From the NCBI GenBank assembly GCA_902826155.1, contig CADEDU010000110.1, positions 1 through 18,614 of the forward strand: a DNA stretch of 18,614 bases, written 5' to 3'. This DNA comes from an uncultured beta proteobacterium. Its GTDB lineage: Bacteria; Pseudomonadota; Gammaproteobacteria; Burkholderiales; SG8-39. The position numbers and the translations under genes were made by a program. Positions 16,280-18,614 of the stretch are shown here, one piece after another. The notes beneath the pieces are model-generated. The model was not told the origin of the DNA. It saw nothing but the letters and a program-made list of their open reading frames with translations, and did not search any database. Position 1 is the stretch's first letter, and every line of letters starts with the position of its first letter.

Positions 16280-17635
16280 ATGGCTGCGCCGGAATATCTG
16301 CATCGACTCGCTGCGTTCGCGGCGGAGGCGCCGCTGTCGAGCGTCCCGCAGGCCGTGCGCGATCGCGCGCGCGTGGTCCTGGCCGACACCATCCCAGTGA
16401 TCGGTGCGGGCATGCGCGTCGCGGAAATGCAGCGACTCGCTGCGAGCCATCTCGCAGGCGGCGGAGCAGGCGACGCTTGGGTGATCGGCACCGGCAAGCG
16501 CGCGCGACCCGGCGATGCCGCGTGGCTGAACGGTATGGCCGGCACCTGGCTCGAACTGAACGAAGGCAACCTGCACGCGCGTGGCCATCCAAGCATCCAA
16601 GTCGTGCCCGCCGCGATCGCTGCCGCGCAGCAGTTGGATGCGCCGGGGCGCGATCTGCTGGCGGCGATCATCGTCGGCTACGAATGCTGTGCGCGAATCG
16701 CGCGCGCCGGATTCGTCCGTCTGGCGATCCATCCGCACGGTACCTGGGGGGTGATCGGCGCCGCGGTGGCGGTTGCGCGGCTCATGCGATTCGACGTCGC
16801 ACGCATGATCGAAACCATCAACATGGCCGCGACGCTGGGGCTTGCCACCAGTCGGCAGACGCTGCTCGAAGGCGCGACGGTGCGCAATCCGTTCACCGGG
16901 CACAGCGGCCGCATGGGCTGGGAGATTCCTGAACTGGTCGCCGCCGGGTTCACCGGGCAGGCCGATGCGCCGGGCGCGATCATGGGTGGCGTGATTTCCG
17001 ATACGTTCGATCCGGCCAAGGTGGTCGATGGGCTCGGCGACGAATGGCTCCTGCCACGCGGCTACCTCAAGCTCAATCCGACCGGGCGTTACGTGCACGC
17101 TGCGTTCGACGCGCTCGATGACGCGATCGAGCATCACGGTGCCGAGTTCGCGGCCGAAGCCGTGGTGCGCATCGACGTGCGGGCCTACAAGCTTGCCGCG
17201 ATGTTGTCGGGGCAGGAGATCGGTTCCAGTTTCGGTTCGCGCTTCTCGATTCCGTTCGCGCTGGCCACGCGCATCGTTCACGGTCATGCCTGGCTCGAAG
17301 CCTTCGACGATGCTGCCGTGGCCAACACCAACGTGCAGGCGCTCGCACGACGCGTGTTCGTCGAGGAAGATGCTGCCCACACTGCTGCGTATCCGGCCAC
17401 GCAACGCTGCGATCTGCGCGTGCAGCTGCGCGATGGTCGTGTCGTGGCAGGACACTGCGAGATCATGAAGGGCGAGCTGGAACTGCCGCATTCGAGCGAC
17501 GCGCTGCGTGCGAAGTTCTTTCGTCTGGCCGAACCGCTATGGGGTGCGCGCGTCAGTGCAACGCTCCATGATGCCTGCCACGACGTCGAGGCGATCGAGC
17601 GCTTCGGTGCCTTCGCGCGCGACCTCGCGCTATAG
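16280..17635 (+). CDS. MmgE/PrpD family protein
   Basis: 451 residues, the normal length. Family features in order: ADTIPVIGAGM near residue 35, IGTGKRARPGDAAWLNGMAG (about 73-92), NLHARGHPSIQVVPAAIAAA (about 97-116), IIVGYECCARIARA, HPHGTWGVIGAAVAVARLM, and a C-terminal domain with a substrate-cap region. The family includes 2-methylcitrate dehydratase, cis-aconitate decarboxylase and iminodisuccinate epimerase, so the likely substrate is a small di- or tricarboxylic acid. The usual DDTH-type segment reads LNEGNLHARGHP here, so a divergent activity is likely and prpD itself should not be assumed. It starts 26 bases after the Bug gene, which makes co-transcription very likely. Confidence 0.9.
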   Translation: MAAPEYLHRLAAFAAEAPLSSVPQAVRDRARVVLADTIPVIGAGMRVAEMQRLAASHLAGGGAGDAWVIGTGKRARPGDAAWLNGMAGTWLELNEGNLHARGHPSIQVVPAAIAAAQQLDAPGRDLLAAIIVGYECCARIARAGFVRLAIHPHGTWGVIGAAVAVARLMRFDVARMIETINMAATLGLATSRQTLLEGATVRNPFTGHSGRMGWEIPELVAAGFTGQADAPGAIMGGVISDTFDPAKVVDGLGDEWLLPRGYLKLNPTGRYVHAAFDALDDAIEHHGAEFAAEAVVRIDVRAYKLAAMLSGQEIGSSFGSRFSIPFALATRIVHGHAWLEAFDDAAVANTNVQALARRVFVEEDAAHTAAYPATQRCDLRVQLRDGRVVAGHCEIMKGELELPHSSDALRAKFFRLAEPLWGARVSATLHDACHDVEAIERFGAFARDLAL

Positions 17636-17645
17636 CCCCATCACG

Positions 17646-17687
17646 AGGGCGCTCGAACCAGGGCGCTCTGCCGAACCCCGTCGAACC
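17646..17687 (+). repeat. short direct repeats in the gap before the deacetylase-like gene
   Basis: AGGGCGCTC occurs twice 14 bases apart (17646-17654 and 17660-17668), and CGAACC occurs three times (17654, 17672, 17682). The gap is 70 bases and holds no gene. The copies may be chance or a small decayed duplication; no function is assigned. Confidence 0.3.
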
Positions 17688-17705
17688 CAAGGAAAACCAG
17701 CAATC

Positions 17706-18599
17706 GTGAAGCTACGCCCGCACAATCGCTACGACTACTCGCCGATCACGCGCCGCCCCGACTACAGCTGGCCCGGCGGCAAGCGCCTGGCCATCCACTT
17801 CAGCCTGAACGTCGAGCACTTTTCGTTCGGCGACGGGCTGGGCAACGACTACGCCGCGCCGCATCCGCAGCCCAATCAGCGCAGCTTCGCCTGGCGCGAC
17901 TACGGCAACCGCGTCGGCGCGTGGCGTCTGCTGGAGCTGGCCGAGCAGTTCGACCTGCCGTACGCGCTGCTCATCAACACCGCGCTGTACGACTACTGTC
18001 CGGAGTTGATCAAGGCATTCAGCGACCGTGGTGACGAGATCGTCGGCCATGGCCGCAGCAATGCCGAGCGCCAGGCTGACATGAGCCTCGACGAGGAGCG
18101 CGCGTGCATCGCGGAGGCCACCGATGCGATCACCCGTCACGAAGGCAAGGCGCCGCTGGGCTGGCTCGCTCCGTACATCTCGCAGACGGAGCGCTCGCCC
18201 GAGTTGCTGAAAGCGGCCGGCTATCGCTACATGATGGACTGGCCGCTCGACGACCAGCCGGTGTGGTTCCGCACGCAGCACGGGCCGATTCTCTCGGTGC
18301 CTTATGCGCACGATCTCAACGACTCGTTCGAGATCGTGTCGCGGCGCACGCCCTTGCAGCTCTATTGCGAGAACCTGATCGACCAGTTCGACGAGATGCT
18401 CGCCGAGTCGCTGCGCCGACCGCTGGTGATGGCGGTGGTGTTGCACAGCTTCATCCTCGGGCATCCGCATCGGGTGCGGCAGTTTCGGCGCGTGATCGAG
18501 CACATCTGCGCGCAGCGCGACCGCGTGTGGCTCACCCGCCCGGGCGAGATCTGCGCGCACATCGAGCAGCTGCCCAAAGGCGTGGTGCCCGGGTCGTAG
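17706..18599 (+). CDS. polysaccharide deacetylase superfamily hydrolase, PuuE/cyclic imidase-like
   Basis: 297 residues from GTG 17706, with AAGGAAA ten bases upstream. A longer in-frame reading would overlap the PrpD gene. The fold family is the NodB barrel, but the motifs are those of the PuuE allantoinase/cyclic imidase branch: LNVEHFSFGDG (34-44) replaces the TFDDG motif, EIVGHGRSNAE (111-121) keeps H115 but has N119 where deacetylases have the second histidine, GWLAPYISQT (152-161) forms motif 3, and VLHSFILGHPHR holds H247. Such enzymes open cyclic amide or imide rings in the cytoplasm; no signal peptide is present, which argues against cell-wall or chitin deacetylation. It is the last gene of the five-gene run; the substrate is probably a cyclic C-N compound, by inference only. 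Confidence 0.87.
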   Translation: MKLRPHNRYDYSPITRRPDYSWPGGKRLAIHFSLNVEHFSFGDGLGNDYAAPHPQPNQRSFAWRDYGNRVGAWRLLELAEQFDLPYALLINTALYDYCPELIKAFSDRGDEIVGHGRSNAERQADMSLDEERACIAEATDAITRHEGKAPLGWLAPYISQTERSPELLKAAGYRYMMDWPLDDQPVWFRTQHGPILSVPYAHDLNDSFEIVSRRTPLQLYCENLIDQFDEMLAESLRRPLVMAVVLHSFILGHPHRVRQFRRVIEHICAQRDRVWLTRPGEICAHIEQLPKGVVPGS

Positions 18600-18614
18600 T
18601 TATTGACGGCGAAT

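Noticed and set aside
16250..17491. 413-codon minus-strand frame opposite the PrpD-family gene
   Set aside because: Shadow frame with no domain and no ribosome site noted.
17712..18560. 282-codon minus-strand frame opposite the deacetylase-like gene
   Set aside because: Antisense to a gene with clear family motifs; composition typical of a shadow frame.

Overview
This is an 18.6 kb stretch of GC-rich chromosomal DNA from what is most likely a betaproteobacterium of the Burkholderiales type. The placement is an inference from gene content: a Bug/TctC-type binding protein, a lone Rieske oxygenase large subunit, a LysR regulator with a DUF1445 hydro-lyase, and a full kdp operon. No rRNA or tRNA gene was found to settle it. 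I see no insertion sequence, integrase, phage gene, CRISPR array or tRNA. The window is densely coding, and its longest non-coding gaps are about 100 to 180 bases.

Layout. (1) 1-2465, plus strand: the 3' part of a UbiD-family prenyl-FMN decarboxylase, a 3-hydroxyisobutyrate-dehydrogenase-like enzyme 26 bases downstream, then after a gap with two GC hairpins a small secreted protein of unknown function. (2) 2468-10565, minus strand: a complete high-affinity potassium uptake operon in the order 34-residue membrane micro-ORF, kdpF, kdpA, kdpB, kdpC, kdpD, kdpE. The first four genes are joined by start/stop overlaps of 1-4 bases, as are kdpD and kdpE. A tandem repeat resembling a KdpE operator lies upstream. 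(3) 10745-12555, minus strand: a LysR regulator followed by a DUF1445/YcsI-family protein, with a perfect T-N11-A palindrome between them. (4) 12704-18599, plus strand: five genes in one direction with gaps of 26-70 bases, namely a ChaA-like cation/proton antiporter, a Rieske ring-hydroxylating oxygenase large subunit, a Bug periplasmic binding protein, an MmgE/PrpD-family protein and a PuuE/cyclic-imidase-like member of the polysaccharide deacetylase superfamily.

How the genes work together. The kdp block is a self-contained system. KdpD and KdpE sense potassium limitation or osmotic stress and switch on the KdpFABC pump. The right-hand operon looks like an uncharacterised catabolic unit: capture of an organic acid in the periplasm (Bug), ring oxidation (Rieske), C-N hydrolysis (deacetylase superfamily) and a dehydratase/decarboxylase-type step (PrpD). 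The UbiD and dehydrogenase pair at the left edge could belong to a related aromatic or hydroxy-acid pathway. The substrate cannot be read from the sequence.

The items most worth a second look are the translationally coupled micro-ORF ahead of kdpF, the predicted KdpE and LysR operators, and the five-gene catabolic operon, which lacks an oxygenase beta subunit or reductase. Most long antisense open frames here are shadows typical of GC-rich DNA and were left out.
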